A stretch of 64,000 bases of DNA from Littorina saxatilis (lineage: Eukaryota; Mollusca; Gastropoda; Littorinimorpha; Littorinidae), in NCBI RefSeq assembly GCF_037325665.1, contig NC_090248.1, forward strand, positions 27,196,439-27,260,438, in the 5' to 3' direction. How positions within the stretch are numbered: the first letter of the stretch is position 1; every line of letters starts with the position of its first letter. Both the position numbers and the translations under genes were made by a program. The notes beneath the pieces are model-generated. The model ran no database searches, had not been told where the DNA came from, and was given only the letters and a program-made list of their open reading frames with translations. Shown here piece after piece: positions 1 to 11,651 of the stretch.

Positions 1-1047
1 TTTGGCTCTTTGTGAAACAGCTAATGTTTGGGCGAGGTGCGTCTCAACGCCGAACATTCCCTCGACTGAGAAGCACAACCGGCGGCATCTGAGAAATACA
101 GGGTACATCAGTGTTATGACCAGACTTCAGCATCAGACAGGCAGAGCAAAAGGTTCCTGCATCCACTCCATGCATTTCTCTGTTACGACACGTCTTACCA
201 CGCCAAGTTCAAGACGAAAAAAGGAAGTTGGGAGATTTACCTCCCTTGACTTATCCTCGGTGCGACTTTCTACAGAAAGGTGAACAAAATATTAATGATC
301 ATTTTCGACCGTCTTACCAGTTACATGTCTTACAGCCAAACCAGGTCATAACCAAATTTAAGTAAAGACTTAAATTGTTTTATGTAGGCATAGGTCGTGC
401 GTCGAAGCGCAGGAACGGTTTCATAACTTCTTCTGCTTTACCGTCACCATGCTAGACTGTCAGTGTTGTTGAAATGACGAAGTCTGACGAATGAAGAAGT
501 CTGCGGATTGCTGCAAGGACACCATCTCCGTCCAGAATTTCTATCTCAGGGAGTTTGATATGATACGCGATTTCATTTATCCATGTCACTTTGAGAGCGG
601 ACTCCAAATTTTGCTGTTTGACACCTTCGAGTGATGATTAATGAGATGAGGATGATTATAATGATGATGCTATGGATTTCCATTGAATAGACATGTACAG
701 ACATTTGTTTTGGAGACAACAGCAAACAGAACGTAAAACAAAAACAAAAAAATAAAAGAGCAAGTAAAGCGTAGAGCTCCTAACGGCTTTCTGAAAGTCA
801 GAAGAACGGTTTCCACTTGCCCCTGTCTCTCTGGCCCTTTAGATGAATGAGTATTTTTAGCCAAAGGCATATGGCACTAAGATGCGGGCGGGGGTATCAA
901 TTTTCAAGTAAAGGGAGGAAACATCAGGCAGTAGTGGGAGGAAAAATAAACACTGAGAAAAGGAACGAACACATTTGTGTGAAGGTTTTGAGGGGTTTTG
1001 TAGGTGCTATGTATGGATCCCGTGACGCAATGGGTGTGTTAATGTAA
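1..1047. other. No recognisable gene or repeat
   Basis: AT-rich sequence with short chance reading frames only. The 93-codon frame at its start has no recognisable domain. I see no convincing exon, promoter or inverted repeat here. Confidence 0.4.
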
Positions 1048-1351
1048 TGTATTTTGTATAATTGTACCAAAGAGTTTGCCTCTGACAGAGAAAGCTCTTT
1101 GGATTGACTGAATATGCAGATGCTCAGTCAGTGACTATTCCAAAAATACTCTACGCCAGGGATCACTAACGTTACTTTCAAATTGGTTCTGGGTGTGGTG
1201 TATTGTGTACAATTGAACCAAACATTTTACATCTGACAGAGAAAGCACTTTTGTTTGACCAACTAAACCTGCTGAGATGCTAAGTCAGTGATTTTTCAAC
1301 CAAAAAAACAACGCCAGGGATCACTGAGTTTCAAATTGGTTCTGGGTGTGG

Positions 1352-1676
1352 TGTATGTTTTTTATTTGATCGACCTTCTTAGAATTATGGAGTTTTATGC
1401 ACTGCCTTTTATAGTTAACTAAATTTTTGTATTTGAAATAGTCCACTGTAGTCGGTGTAGGCCTTAAGCTTTTTTTTAATCGTTTGTCCAGTATTTAATT
1501 TAATTCTCTATTTTTGTATGAACTCAAATGTTTAGTGTTCTTAGTATTGTCTTGTTAGCCTAAGTTCTATTTAATCAGAGTATGTTTGCGTGTGCTTATG
1601 CCTAGTGATATTGTAAAGCGCATAGTGCTTTTAGTTATGCGCTATAGAAATCTCCTTAATAAATAAATAAATAAAT
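1352..1676 (+). mobile_element. 5'-truncated LINE 3' end
   Basis: AT-rich, LINE 3'-UTR-like sequence that ends in a short GCGC-bracketed stem (AAGCGCATAGTGC then TATGCGCTATAGAAAT) followed by an (AATA)n tail. Similar GCGC-stem tails occur near 45,790 and 61,870 in this window. It interrupts a tandem array, which dates it after that array formed. No coding part remains. Confidence 0.55.
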
Positions 1677-1752
1677 AGAACCAAAGAGTGTACTTATCAC
1701 AGGGAAAGCTCTTTGGTTTGACTGACTGAGCTGGCAGAGGCTCATGCAGTGA

Positions 1753-1798
1753 CTCAAAGATCTTCTCCTGCTACTCTTGGCAGTAGAAGATCTTTGAG
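1753..1798. repeat. 46-bp perfect-stem hairpin
   Basis: CTCAAAGATCTTCT at the left is the exact reverse complement of AGAAGATCTTTGAG at the right, a 14-bp stem around an 18-base loop. It is present only in the third unit of the surrounding tandem array, so it looks like an insertion. Confidence 0.7.
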
Positions 1799-2161
1799 TG
1801 AACTGATATTCCAAAAAGACTCCACGCCAGGGATCACTAAGGTCACTTTCAAATTGGTTCTGGGTGTGGTGTATTTTGTAAAATTGATCCCTGACGAGGG
1901 AAAAACACGCGCATCTAAAGAGGGAAAGGTGTTTGAAGGGAACCCGACACACCCTTCACTGTGCCAGCCCTGGCTGATCATTAGCACGTGCAGATCGCTG
2001 GCGTTTTCTGCTGCTTCTCTGAGGCACGTGACCTTGTTCTGACGTAGGCGGCGCGCGCGGGAACTGACTCGGATTAGGCGGGTTTGTCAGTTTGTAGCCG
2101 GTTTAAGCAATGATGGGGTTGGGGATGGGGGAGGGGGTAAGATGTTCCTGTATGATTTGCA

Positions 2162-2298
2162 TTGTGTGTGTGTTTGTGTGTGTGTCGGTGTGTGTGCCGC
2201 TATGTGTGTGTGTGTGTGTGTGTGTGTGCGCGTGTGTGTGTGTGTGCGCGTGTGTGTGCGCGCGCGCGTGTGTGCGTGTGTGTGTGTGTGTGTGTGTT
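2162..2298 (+). repeat. (GT)n/(CG) microsatellite
   Basis: About 135 bp of alternating purine-pyrimidine GT with embedded CGCGCG runs. Open frames here (Cys/Val or Thr/His runs) are artefacts. Confidence 0.95.
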
Positions 2299-2534
2299 CG
2301 GCTGCTAAGTTGTTTTGCAATAGACACTGTAAACAAAACACGGTAATTTGTTCAGTGTGATGTTGGCCAACAAATGCACGGAATTCTCAAAGCCTCAACC
2401 TGTTCCTAGTTAAGCCCATTGTCCTTGAAATTAGTCGGATCTCTCTCATGCGGTCCGGAAGAGTCTGGAAGTGCAAGTGTTTTACAATGGCATTACAATT
2501 TCTGACAGGTGTGAAACTCCTCCTCCTCCTCCTC

Positions 2535-4080
2535 CTCAAAGTCAACAATCGATAAATGCAGCCATAGCATTGTGCACTACCAACACAAAATCAAAGTAGA
2601 GTGAAGAAGGAACCTTGACATGTTAAAAGGCTACTCCGCAGGAAGCATACCGGTAATTGTTTTCCACCTGAGACATTCCAACTCAGGGCTGCAACGAGTT
2701 ATAGTTGCGATGACCGCAGACATCAGCAACACCCGCTTTACTTACACTGTGAAGACATGCTGATGCACCCTCCCGCAAACTGTGGCCTATTGTCGGAATG
2801 TGCACTGGCTGCAGTGACTACTTCTCCTTTTTTTCTTCTGAAATGTTTGATTTGATTTGATTTATGAAGTCTTATATCGCGCGCGCATCTCCAGACTCGG
2901 ACTCAAGTCGCAGGGATCTATTTATGCCGTGTGAGATGGAATTTTTTACACAATACATCATGCATTCACATCGACCAGCAGATCGCAGCCATGTCGGCGC
3001 ATATCCTACTTTTCACGGCCTATTATTCCAAGACACACGGGTATTTTGGTGGAAATTTATTTTTATCTATGCCTATACAATTTTGCCAGGAAAGACCCTT
3101 TTGTCAATCGTGGGATCTTTAACGTGCACACCCCAATGTAGTGTACACGAAGGGACCTCGGTTTTTCGTCTCATCCGAAAGACTAGCACTTGAACCCACC
3201 ACCTAGGTTAGGAAAGGAGGGAGAAAATTGCTAACGCCCTGACCCAGGGTCGAACTCGCAACCTTTCGCTTCCGAGCGCAAGTGCGCCGTTACCACTCGG
3301 CCACCCAGCCCATAATGTTAACAAGATTCACTGAGGACAAAGCCATTCAGCAGCTGTTACCATAGTCTTCTATAACAGAGCAACAACAGACATCAAAGTT
3401 GAGAGACGAGTAACCTTGAATGAATCAGAGCTACTTCGCAGTAAGCATACCCTTGATACCACTTCTGTTTTTTCACGTGACCTGGAACATTCCAACACAC
3501 GGCTGCACCGACTCTGTTCGGGGCGATGCAACATCACAAGGAACCTTAAACATGTTAAAAAGCTACTCCTCAGGAAGCATACCGGTTGTTTTCCACCCGG
3601 GACATTCCAACTCAGGGCTGCGTCGAGTTGGTGCAAGATGCAACCTCCGATCACATACATCATCGACAACACCCGCTGATGTTGATGCATCCTCTCACCA
3701 ATTGTGGCATATTGTAGGGGTGTGCGCTTGTTGCACTGGTCTATACTTTCTTTTTTTCTGAAATGTTAACGAGATTAAAGGTAGAGCCAGCACCTGTGAC
3801 CATAGTCTTCTATCAGAGCACCAGAAATCAAAGTTGAGTGACGAGTAACCTTGGACTGATTCAGAGCTACTTCGCAGTTAGGATACAACTTCTGTTTTTC
3901 ACTTGACTTTGAACATTCCTGCAACTCAGGGTTGTACCAAATTAGTGGCGGTGCAACACCCTATCACAGACATCAACAACGCCCACTAACACTGACGATG
4001 CTGATGATGCATCGTAGCGCCTACCAAGTGACCTATCGTCTGAGTGAGCACTGGCTGCCATGATTGATGCACAGGTAACA
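2535..4080 (+). repeat. Diverged tandem repeat (~400-470 bp units), SINE-interrupted
   Basis: Three partial or whole units share ordered blocks: a GTTAACRAGATT start, CCATAGTCTTCTAT, ATCAAAGTTGAG, ACATTCCAACTCAGGGCTG, then CACTGGCTGC/CACTGGTC-like and CTTTTTTTCTTCTGAAATG ends. Visible unit junctions are near 2840/3314 and 3764. The first junction is broken by a SINE (2848-3313). Function unknown. Confidence 0.7.
2848..3313 (-). mobile_element. tRNA-derived SINE (class-II tRNA-like head, AAATC tail)
   Basis: Read on the minus strand, the head has a tRNA A box (GGTGGCCGAGTGGTAACG) and B box (GGTTGCGAGTTCGACCC) resembling a Leu/Ser-type tRNA. A central domain follows (GTGCACGTTAAAGATCCCAC at its core), ending in GCGCGATATAAGACTTCAT and an (AAATC)n tail. 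AATGTT flanks both ends (2842-2847 and 3314-3319) as a target duplication. A second, head-less copy lies at 45,135-45,440. The tail resembles the 3' end of the LINE at 49,998-51,681. Confidence 0.85.
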
Positions 4081-4385
4081 GTAATGGACAACTTGGCAAG
4101 CACCGGATTCGGTTTGGTATAGCCGAGACATGCCGACACCTTGTTACTGTTACCCCCGCCCCCCCCCCCCCCTCCACTTCGTCCACCCAAACACACACAC
4201 GCGCCGCTCTTCTCCCAGATCACCCCCACCCCCCACCCCCCCACCCCACCCGCTCGAACCTCAGTCTCACATACCAAAATATGATCGTTGTCTATAGTAG
4301 GCTCCTTCGTTTTTCATGTGTTGTCTTCATTGCACCAGAACTGGCAAAGGAAGCGTGCAAGAATGGCATGCTGACAAGCTTTGTA

Positions 4386-4573
4386 AGGGGCAAATTATAC
4401 CTGCGCAGAGTCAGCGGCGCTGCATGCTGCGATAGGGATTATGACGAGTACTAACCTTGGCCTGTTTTCTGTTCACGCAACGTGTAGCGGGCTGGGAAAA
4501 TAACAAGAATTACCTCAATAATCTGCAATGCGTCGTCTGTGCCGCTGACTCTCCGCAGGTGTAATTTGCCCCT
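4386..4573. mobile_element. MITE with ~32-bp inverted ends
   Basis: The left end AGGGGCAAATTATACCTGCG and right end CGCAGGTGTAATTTGCCCCT are inverted repeats that continue inward through GAGTCAGCGGC. No coding capacity. The length of 188 bp is typical of a miniature inverted-repeat element. Confidence 0.8.
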
Positions 4574-4698
4574 AACCGGCTCCTCCGGTCCATTCTTTTT
4601 TTTTCATCGTATATACTTGATCTGGCGTAGACCGAAACTGAATCTGCAAAGTACTCCGGCTTACAAGTTTTAACCAGTACTTCTGCTTCCTCAAAAAA

Positions 4699-4705
4699 CA
4701 CACAC

Positions 4706-4743
<38 letters not shown>

Positions 4744-4810
4744 GTGCGCGCGCGCGCACACACCACACACACGCACACATACATACACACACGCACGCAC
4801 GCACGCACGC
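4699..4810. repeat. (CA)n/(GC)n compound microsatellite
   Basis: CA run followed by CGCGTGCGCGCGCGC and ACGC repeats. Confidence 0.95.
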
Positions 4811-5069
4811 AAGTCACACAGTATGGAACCACATAGGTTACAAACAGCACAGCGGGTGAAACTGGTACGGAGTCGAGCTGACATATCTTATTAGATAAAA
4901 ATAACATGTTTTGCGTACATACGTTACTTTTACTCATAAATGTGGCACTCTGCAAAATCTGGCATCTGGATCTTCTATGATAAGTCAGCAATAATGTTGA
5001 GGTCATCAAAGTGCAACAATGAGAGTTCAGTTGTTTGTTGGTTTGTTTGTTTGTTTGCTTGTTTTTTGG

Positions 5070-5070
<1 letters not shown>

Positions 5071-5148
<78 letters not shown>
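5071..5148. repeat. (GT)n microsatellite
   Basis: Nearly pure GT run with one CGTGCG interruption. Confidence 0.95.
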
Positions 5149-5149
<1 letters not shown>

Positions 5150-5476
5150 CTTTATCTTTTTGTTCCTGACTGGTTGTTGTTGTATGTTGTGCGTTTTAGC
5201 ATGAACTTCAAATCTTGGTTATATTAAAAGTCACAAAGTCATGACAGCAAACACAAGTTAAATGATCAAAATGCAAGGGACGATTACACAGTTCTGTTTA
5301 TTAGCTAATGCACAAAATAAGTAAACAAATTTGCAACGCGGTGACTGAACTTACAGGTTGATCACAGCACCATTTCAATGCTTTAAAAGACAGAACATAG
5401 TTGGCTACTCATATATTCAAGGCACCGAGTTTTTGATACAGAGTCGGAATTTTCAAAGTAGAAGAAACTCTTTGTG

Positions 5477-5612
5477 CACACACACATATACAAACGCACA
5501 CACGCACACACACACTTACCGGCAGCACACACACACACACAAACACTTTTAGTACAGCACGCACGCACACGCACACACACACACACACACTCTTACAACA
5601 CACACACAAACA

Positions 5613-5667
<55 letters not shown>

Positions 5668-5672
5668 ACACT
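5477..5672. repeat. (CA)n microsatellite
   Basis: About 195 bp of interrupted then pure CA repeats. Confidence 0.95.
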
Positions 5673-5679
5673 GACAGAG

Positions 5680-7000
5680 GCCAACTATAACATACTGTAG
5701 GGGAGGCCGGTCTATGCATGCTGGCAAAACAACAGGTGGTCTTGACTAATGCTATACGTGCCATGGACACTTGCTGTCACATCCGTTTGCCTATGACGCT
5801 GCTACGAAAACAATGCAGTGACCAGCTTTGCTTGACCGTGCAGAATGCCTGATGAATTAGTTTCGAATGCGACAATACATGCAGTTATGTGACCTTGCGA
5901 TGAGTTAGTGAAAGTTTTGCCACACTTGATATATACATACCTGTCAAGTCTTACGTTTTTCGCGTAATTCTTACGGAATTTTGATGTTTTTGAAGTCTTA
6001 CGGCGTAGGCTATGCCCAAGATCTTACGGTTTTTACAAAACAATTTGGTCAAATAAAAAAAAAGATCGCAAAGGTTCGTCCGAGAACAAAGTAACAGCTA
6101 AAACTTGACTCGAATTCTCGCGGTAACTGATCCGGCGGAAGTACAAGGCAACGCGCATGTTCACACCGTCAGCGCGACTGATCTGACTGAGTACTGTGCG
6201 ACAACGCTTGACCACACGCGACCTCAAATTAAAGCAATTACATGTACTATTGTTGTTGTTCTGGGTATCTTCAAGGTATTTTCTCACGTTGTACGAAGTT
6301 TTAGCCATAGAAATGAAACTAAGGGAGTTGTGATGCATTTTCGAAGAGCCTGCTAACGATCGAAAGTGAAAGTAGCCGGATTCCTGGCACCAGATGTCTG
6401 TCACAACCTATCATATACGACTTGTTTTTAAAACATGCGCGACCTCAAACTAAAGCATTTACATGTCATATTTTTCTTGATCTGGTATTTGTCCTTGATT
6501 GTTGAGACACACATGAGTTTCTGGCTTGTAACTTGTGTGTTTTACATGTTCTGTTTGGATAAAATGTTCTGAGTCTTTTGTGGTGGGGGTTTCCATTCAT
6601 GATTGAATCACTGTGCTCAATGAATGAATGTTGTTAAAACACACTTGTCTTGTGCCTTTGCTATCAAGTGGTGTTTTTGTGCATTCTGGTAAAAAAATTG
6701 TGAGGGGTGTAAATCACTAAATGTGTGTCTGGTTGGAAGTGTACTGTCTTTGTACAATTTAGGTGATTCTCGGTACAATAAATGTACACTTAAACATGCT
6801 TTGCATTTCAAAATTACATAAAACAGTGCAGTTCAGTGTTGAGAAAAGTGTGTTTTTCTTATGTGTGAAATAAGGCTGATTTCTTGTTTTTGTGTGTATG
6901 TGAGCATGTATTTAGTTCTTGTGGTGATTAATCTAACGACTTCTGCAATTTTGCACGTTGTCTTATGCTTTCTGGTGCAAACTTATGGTTTTGTTAGCAA
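5680..7000. other. Intergenic sequence, no gene seen
   Basis: AT-rich. Two diverged copies of a ~30-bp block (CGCGACCTCAAAYTAAAGCA then ACATGT) lie near 6218 and 6438. A block with repeated CTTACGG words lies at 5950-6030. Possible AATAAA near 6777. No coding signal. Confidence 0.4.
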
Positions 7001-7200
7001 NNNNNNNNNNNNNNNNNNNNNNNNNNNNNNNNNNNNNNNNNNNNNNNNNNNNNNNNNNNNNNNNNNNNNNNNNNNNNNNNNNNNNNNNNNNNNNNNNNNN
7101 NNNNNNNNNNNNNNNNNNNNNNNNNNNNNNNNNNNNNNNNNNNNNNNNNNNNNNNNNNNNNNNNNNNNNNNNNNNNNNNNNNNNNNNNNNNNNNNNNNNN
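7001..7200. other. Assembly gap (200 N)
   Basis: Run of exactly 200 N, the usual placeholder for a gap of unknown size. A reading frame that crosses it is an artefact. Confidence 0.99.
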
Positions 7201-7294
7201 CAGTCTGTCTCGGTCTGTCGGTCTCTCTGTCTGATTTTTAGTGTGTCCAAATTGACATGGTTTGTTAGTTTTTTCTTCGTTGCATGCTCACCAG

Positions 7295-8629
7295 GGAGAG
7301 AAGTTTCTGATATGGACAACAACGACAATGAAGACAAAGATGTCAATGGCAACAGTGGGAAAGGTGGGCCCGGCCTCCTGCATAGTTAGTAGTGTGTAGC
7401 CGTAGATATCATGCTCATAATGAAGACAAAGATGTCAATGGCAACAGTGGGAAAGGTGGGCCCGGCCTCCTGCATAGTTAGTAGTGTGTAGCCGTAGATA
7501 TCATGCTCATAATGAAGACAAAGATGTCAATGGCAACAGTGGGAAAGGTGGGCCCGGCCTCCTGCATAGTTAGTAGTGTGTAGCCGTAGATATCATGCTC
7601 ATAATGAAGACAAATATGTCAATGGCAACAGTGGGAAAGGTGGGCCCGGCCTCCTGCATAGTTAGTAGTGTGTAGCCGTAGATATCATGCTCATAATGAA
7701 GACAAAGATGTCAATGGCAACAGTGGGAAAGGTGGGCCCGGCCTCCTGCATAGTTAGTAGTGTGTAGCCGTAGATATCATGCTCATAATGAAGACAAAGA
7801 TGTCAATGGCAACAGTGGGAAAGGTGGGCCCGGCCTCCTGCATAGTTAGTAGTGTGTAGCGGTAGATATCATGCTCATAATGTTCGTGCAGTAGATACCC
7901 TTCTTCATTGTTTTGCGTGTGAGGGGGGGGGGGGTGTTTGTGTGTTACAGTGTGTACGGGGGGGGGGGGGGGGGGTTGTGTGTTACAAACGGTTAACGTT
8001 GCAAATAACTAACTCATCAGGTGCAAAAAAGGTACAACATAATAATCGCACAACACTACAGATTAAAACATACATTACACCGTATTTAACTAAGAGGTTA
8101 CAACATCTCTTAATTTAAAGGCTTTATACAAATACAGGGATACATTTCTGACCAAAAGTGCTTGGGTTTTTATAATATTTAAATGGGATACATTTGTCTC
8201 TTAATATGTTTAAGTATGTGCAACACAAAACAAAATGGACTTCATCTTCTTGCTTTTCTTTACAAAGGAGGACACATCAACTGATCGGCATTATGTTTTT
8301 TTTATATCGGTAAGCATGCACAGCAATTTCTGAAATACCGAATCGAAACCTAGTCATAATAAACTTTAGATGACTATCCGCATTCAACAAAAGATAGCGT
8401 TTAATGTCATGTACGATACAAAATGTCCGATAAACAGCAAATCTATCACTTTGTATGATAATCCCACTCTTGCCATCTGCAATCGACCAACCCTTCCCTA
8501 AAAACACGCAAAAAATCGTTTTCATTAACAATGCCCTGATTCAACCACACAAAACCAAAACCGTACTCATACAATTTACAACGGACACTTGAGACCCAGT
8601 TCTTTTTACCACTCTCATCCATTTTATAC

Positions 8630-8670
<41 letters not shown>

Positions 8671-8729
8671 GAATTGAATTGAATTGAAATTTATTTTACG
8701 AGGGTGACAGAATAAGCAATGTATACATG

Positions 8730-8820
<91 letters not shown>

Positions 8821-9150
8821 ATGTGTTTGTGTGTTACCCATTCTCACTCTCTTAGTGGCTTCATTACTCTGTGTGTGTGTGTGCGTGTGAAAAACCGTCC
8901 GTCCACGTGTCTGTCAGTCTTTGTGTACGTGTGGTGATCATTATGCATCACATATAGCCTACTATGATGTTTGTGTGCTATCGTTGTTGTTTGAATTTGT
9001 GTGTGTGCAGAGGTGCCGTACAGGGCAGGCAAGCCCGGAGAAGTTGAAGTGGATAGTTCCGTTGCTGACCCGGAAAACGGAAGTGCTTCACTGCGCATGT
9101 CACTTGGTTTGCTAGCTCTACTTCACGCTGTTGTTTTGATGTTTTCGTAA
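7295..9150 (+). CDS. Last two exons of a putative GPI-anchored protein gene (partial)
   Basis: Two candidate exons. Exon A, 7295-7363, follows a CAG acceptor and ends at a GT donor (AAAG/GTGGG) in phase 1. It encodes an acidic stretch, REVSDMDNNDNEDKDVNGNS then GK. Exon B, 9011-9150, follows GTGTGTGCAG and enters in the matching phase. It encodes 45 further residues, VPYRAGKPGEVEVDSSVADP then ENGSASLRM, a hydrophobic tail SLGLLALLHAVVLMFS, and TAA. A small-residue patch (NGSAS) before a ~16-residue hydrophobic C-terminus is the classic GPI-attachment signal, so a surface protein is inferred. The rest of the gene must lie to the left, across the gap or beyond the window. AATAAA at 9178-9183 could serve as a close polyadenylation signal. 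The protein family is not recognised. The alternative is chance frames; the phase match and GPI-like tail argue against that. Confidence 0.45.
7327..7880 (+). repeat. 92-bp minisatellite, six near-identical copies across a splice donor
   Basis: Unit starts at 7327, 7419, 7511, 7603, 7695 and 7787, exactly 92 bp apart. Copies differ by single bases (for example AAATATG in copy 4). Each unit contains the last ~37 bp of exon A, its AAAG/GTGGG donor and ~55 bp of intron, so the array offers six equivalent donors. Lack of divergence indicates recent expansion. Confidence 0.95.
7922..7975. repeat. Poly-G tracts
   Basis: Two G runs of roughly 12 and 17 bases separated by a GT-rich stretch. Confidence 0.9.
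7985..8640 (-). mobile_element. LINE ORF2 C-terminal fragment
   Basis: On the minus strand, broken frames encode FREGLVDCRWQEWDYHTK, then in another frame SDRFAVYRTFCIVHDIKRYL, NADSHLKFIMTRFRFGISEI and AVHAYRYK, then EKQEDEVHFVLCCTYLNILR. The block 'RxFRxGxSxxxxHxxRY' followed by a Cys-rich 'C..CKxxxEDExHFxLxC' motif is the conserved tail downstream of reverse transcriptase in several molluscan non-LTR elements. At least one frameshift and several stops make it a dead copy. No RT domain remains. Confidence 0.7.
8634..8819. repeat. (GA)n microsatellites flanking a LINE/SINE tail
   Basis: GA runs at 8634-8667 and 8740-8819. Between them lies GAATTGAATTGAATTGAAA with TTTATTTTACGAGGGTGACA, which looks like the minus-strand 3' tail ((AATTC)n) of a retroposon. 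Confidence 0.85.
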
Positions 9151-9289
9151 AAAAAAAAAAAACTATCGATAGGTAGCAATAAATTTCGTAAACAATTCCA
9201 CTTTTCGTTCAGGATGGTCAATTTCTGGTTTAAAATATGACGAAAGAAAACGAGGAGAGGGTCGAACAGATTTGTTCATACTCAGACAG

Positions 9290-9443
9290 ACAGACAGACA
9301 GACACAGACAGAAATGCAGATAGGCACGCACACTCTACACACACACGCACGCGCACCCGCAAACAGACAGACAAACACACATCAGTACACACACACAGAA
9401 CAAACACACAGATACACGCACATACACACTTACACACACACAT

Positions 9444-9519
<76 letters not shown>

Positions 9520-9530
9520 AAACACACATT
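9290..9530. repeat. (CAGA)n/(CA)n compound microsatellite
   Basis: CAGA repeats, then mixed and finally pure CA runs. Confidence 0.95.
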
Positions 9531-9539
9531 GAACAAATA

Positions 9540-11498
9540 CGGCCTATTTATGTTGGGAATAAACTGACAAGAGTCGTTTTTCTTCTGAAATTTTTCGGGA
9601 TTGTTTTACGTTATTTTAGCTGTCAGTTTTGGAATGACAAAAAAAAAGAAGAAGAAAGAAAGCGGGAAATAAATTATTTCATTATATTGCGTTTAATTAT
9701 TTTTAAGTTGTCAATTATGACAATTTGGATGAAGGAGAATTTTTGTTTAGACTGTTGATGAATGTTTTAAATAGACTAGATAAAGAGATCAGTGGCCTGT
9801 ACGGTACTGTTTGTTTTTGAAATCTCCTTAGATTTTTGCAAATGGCAAACGAAGCGTCGTCAGGTATCATTGGCGGCTGATGACAAAATTAAGTTTTGCC
9901 GCTGCAAGATAAAAAAAAAAAAATTTTTTACAGTGGAAACACTCAATTCTTTCGCAGCAACTACACACATGCTGAGGAAAAATGTTTTTTTTAGCGGAAA
10001 GATTGAAACGTAAAACGCCGTGCAAATAACGGAGATTTCCTGCAGCTGTTTCTTTATTCCGCGGAAAAACAAGTTTTGTCGATATCCACCAAGGACAGCC
10101 ATGGATACCACGCACATCACATTTATGATCACGTGATCTCGTTTGATAGTGGGCTTAAAATGTTGAGTAAAAAGACTGAATCAGGAGCCGTGTAAGGAGA
10201 AGAAGGGCAAAATTGAGGTGCACATTTTTTCATGTTTAATATTGATTTATGTTTAAGTGTTTGAAGGTTTTTGTGTGTGTGACATCCTACGATCTGTTCT
10301 TTGTGTCGGTAATTCTTTCTATATTTTAAGTTTTACTTGCAAATGGCGACGCTGTTGTTTGTTAAAGAAATCATTAAATTGCTTTTATTCACGCAGACGC
10401 CTGTTTCCACCGTTTTAACGCCCTAAATGCCGATTAAGAATGCGGTATGTTTTGTTTAAAATCTCAATAACGGTAAACCTGTTTCATGACTTGAGGTCAG
10501 AATTATTTCCCTTCAAACCTCTTATATATTTATATACACGCGTTACTGTCATGAGTCTGCTTGTTTAAAAATTAAAAAAAAGAACAACACCGAGCATTTT
10601 CAGCTTTGGTTTTTGTGAGCACTGACGTTATTTTTTTTAAATGATGACGCAATGTTCACTTAAATCATCACTTTGCATTCCGTCTTGTATTATAGCATGC
10701 CATTCAAATGACGTTACTGAATCAGCAACGTTTTTGGTGGGAGTATTGAATACTGTCATACGGTGTGGTGATCGCTATTTATTTTCTCGTGTTCATTTCA
10801 GGGATTGAATTAGCACTCGTGTTTGCTGATGTCTGCGTATATTATGCTTGTACGTGTGTGTGAAAATAGTTTTGGGTTGGTGTTTGATACAGAGATTTGT
10901 AAAACCCGTGGAGTTCCAGCGGACTTCTGATCGCAGTCCTTTTCCTCTTTGAATTTTGAGGGAAAAAAATATTTTCAAGCTCATTACTTATTAAGTTACA
11001 GGAAATGGAAAAACTGTTTAAAAAGGAGTTTTCGAAGTGTAACAAGTATAGCAGGACTGGGAAAATGTATCTGATTTAAAGTCCCGCGGCGTGGTGTTTG
11101 TTATGTGTATTAATTTGGCAGTATCTAGCTGTTGGTGACTTTTTTACCTCATCGTTTACTGAAATCTGGTGATTGTTCTTGGCATCGTGTAAGTCTTTAT
11201 AAATATCTTTGTGTACATAATGTACTGTTGGAACGTTTACATGTTTCACCTCGTGGCGCGCAAAACATGACACTTTTCAGCACATTTTCTCTATCGTCCA
11301 TAGGTTTTCAAATATATGTAAAGTGTATTGCTTTTTTCCCATGATTTCCATATTGTACTAATGTAATAGTACGTCAAAATGTAAGTAAACTTTAAAATAA
11401 GGAAAAGAGATCTTGTGTGCTGATTTTTTTTTTAATAAGAAAGAAAGTTTAGTCCAACAAAATGAATGCTGTCCGTTTTCTTTTTATCCTTTGTAGAT
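9540..11498. other. Intergenic, AT-rich; nothing supported
   Basis: No exon-like frames, inverted repeats or SINE heads recognised. Could include distal 3' UTR of the gene ending at 9150. Confidence 0.4.
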
Positions 11499-11651
11499 CA
11501 GGGTTGGTATGCAAGAGAAAGCGACTAATTGGGTGGGAACCAAGCTCTTGATTGGCTTGGTTAAAATTGAGATTTGTTTGAGATTTTTACCAATCCGACC
11601 TATTGCAAGGGTCCCACCCAGTTGCGCACTCTCCCGTGCATACCATCCCAG
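11499..11651. mobile_element. Small diverged MITE (~153 bp)
   Basis: The left half CAGGGTTGGTATGCAAGAGA and the right half, which reads CTGGGATGGTATGCACGGGA on the minus strand, form a long imperfect inverted repeat that continues to GGTGGGAACC/GGTGGGACC. No coding content. The mismatches suggest some age. Confidence 0.65.

Larger units (their letters stand above)
1048..1890 (+). repeat. Tandem repeat, three ~150-bp units, split by a LINE fragment
   Basis: Three diverged units start near 1068, 1216 and 1679. Each carries CCAAAGAG-like and AAAGCTCTTTGG-like words, then CGCCAGGGATCACT and TTCAAATTGGTTCTGGGTGT. Units 1 and 2 are 148 bp apart. Unit 3 is displaced by a LINE 3' end inserted between units 2 and 3, and contains an extra 46-bp hairpin. 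Confidence 0.75.

Noticed and set aside
2087-2346. Cys/Val- or Thr/His-rich proteins in CA/GT repeats (also near 4,600, 5,500, 9,400, 13,400 and 17,000)
   Set aside because: Low-complexity translations of dinucleotide repeats that open in several frames at once.
6861-7389. Reading frames that cross the N gap
   Set aside because: The 200 N codons are placeholders. Only the part after 7295 has splice-site and phase support.
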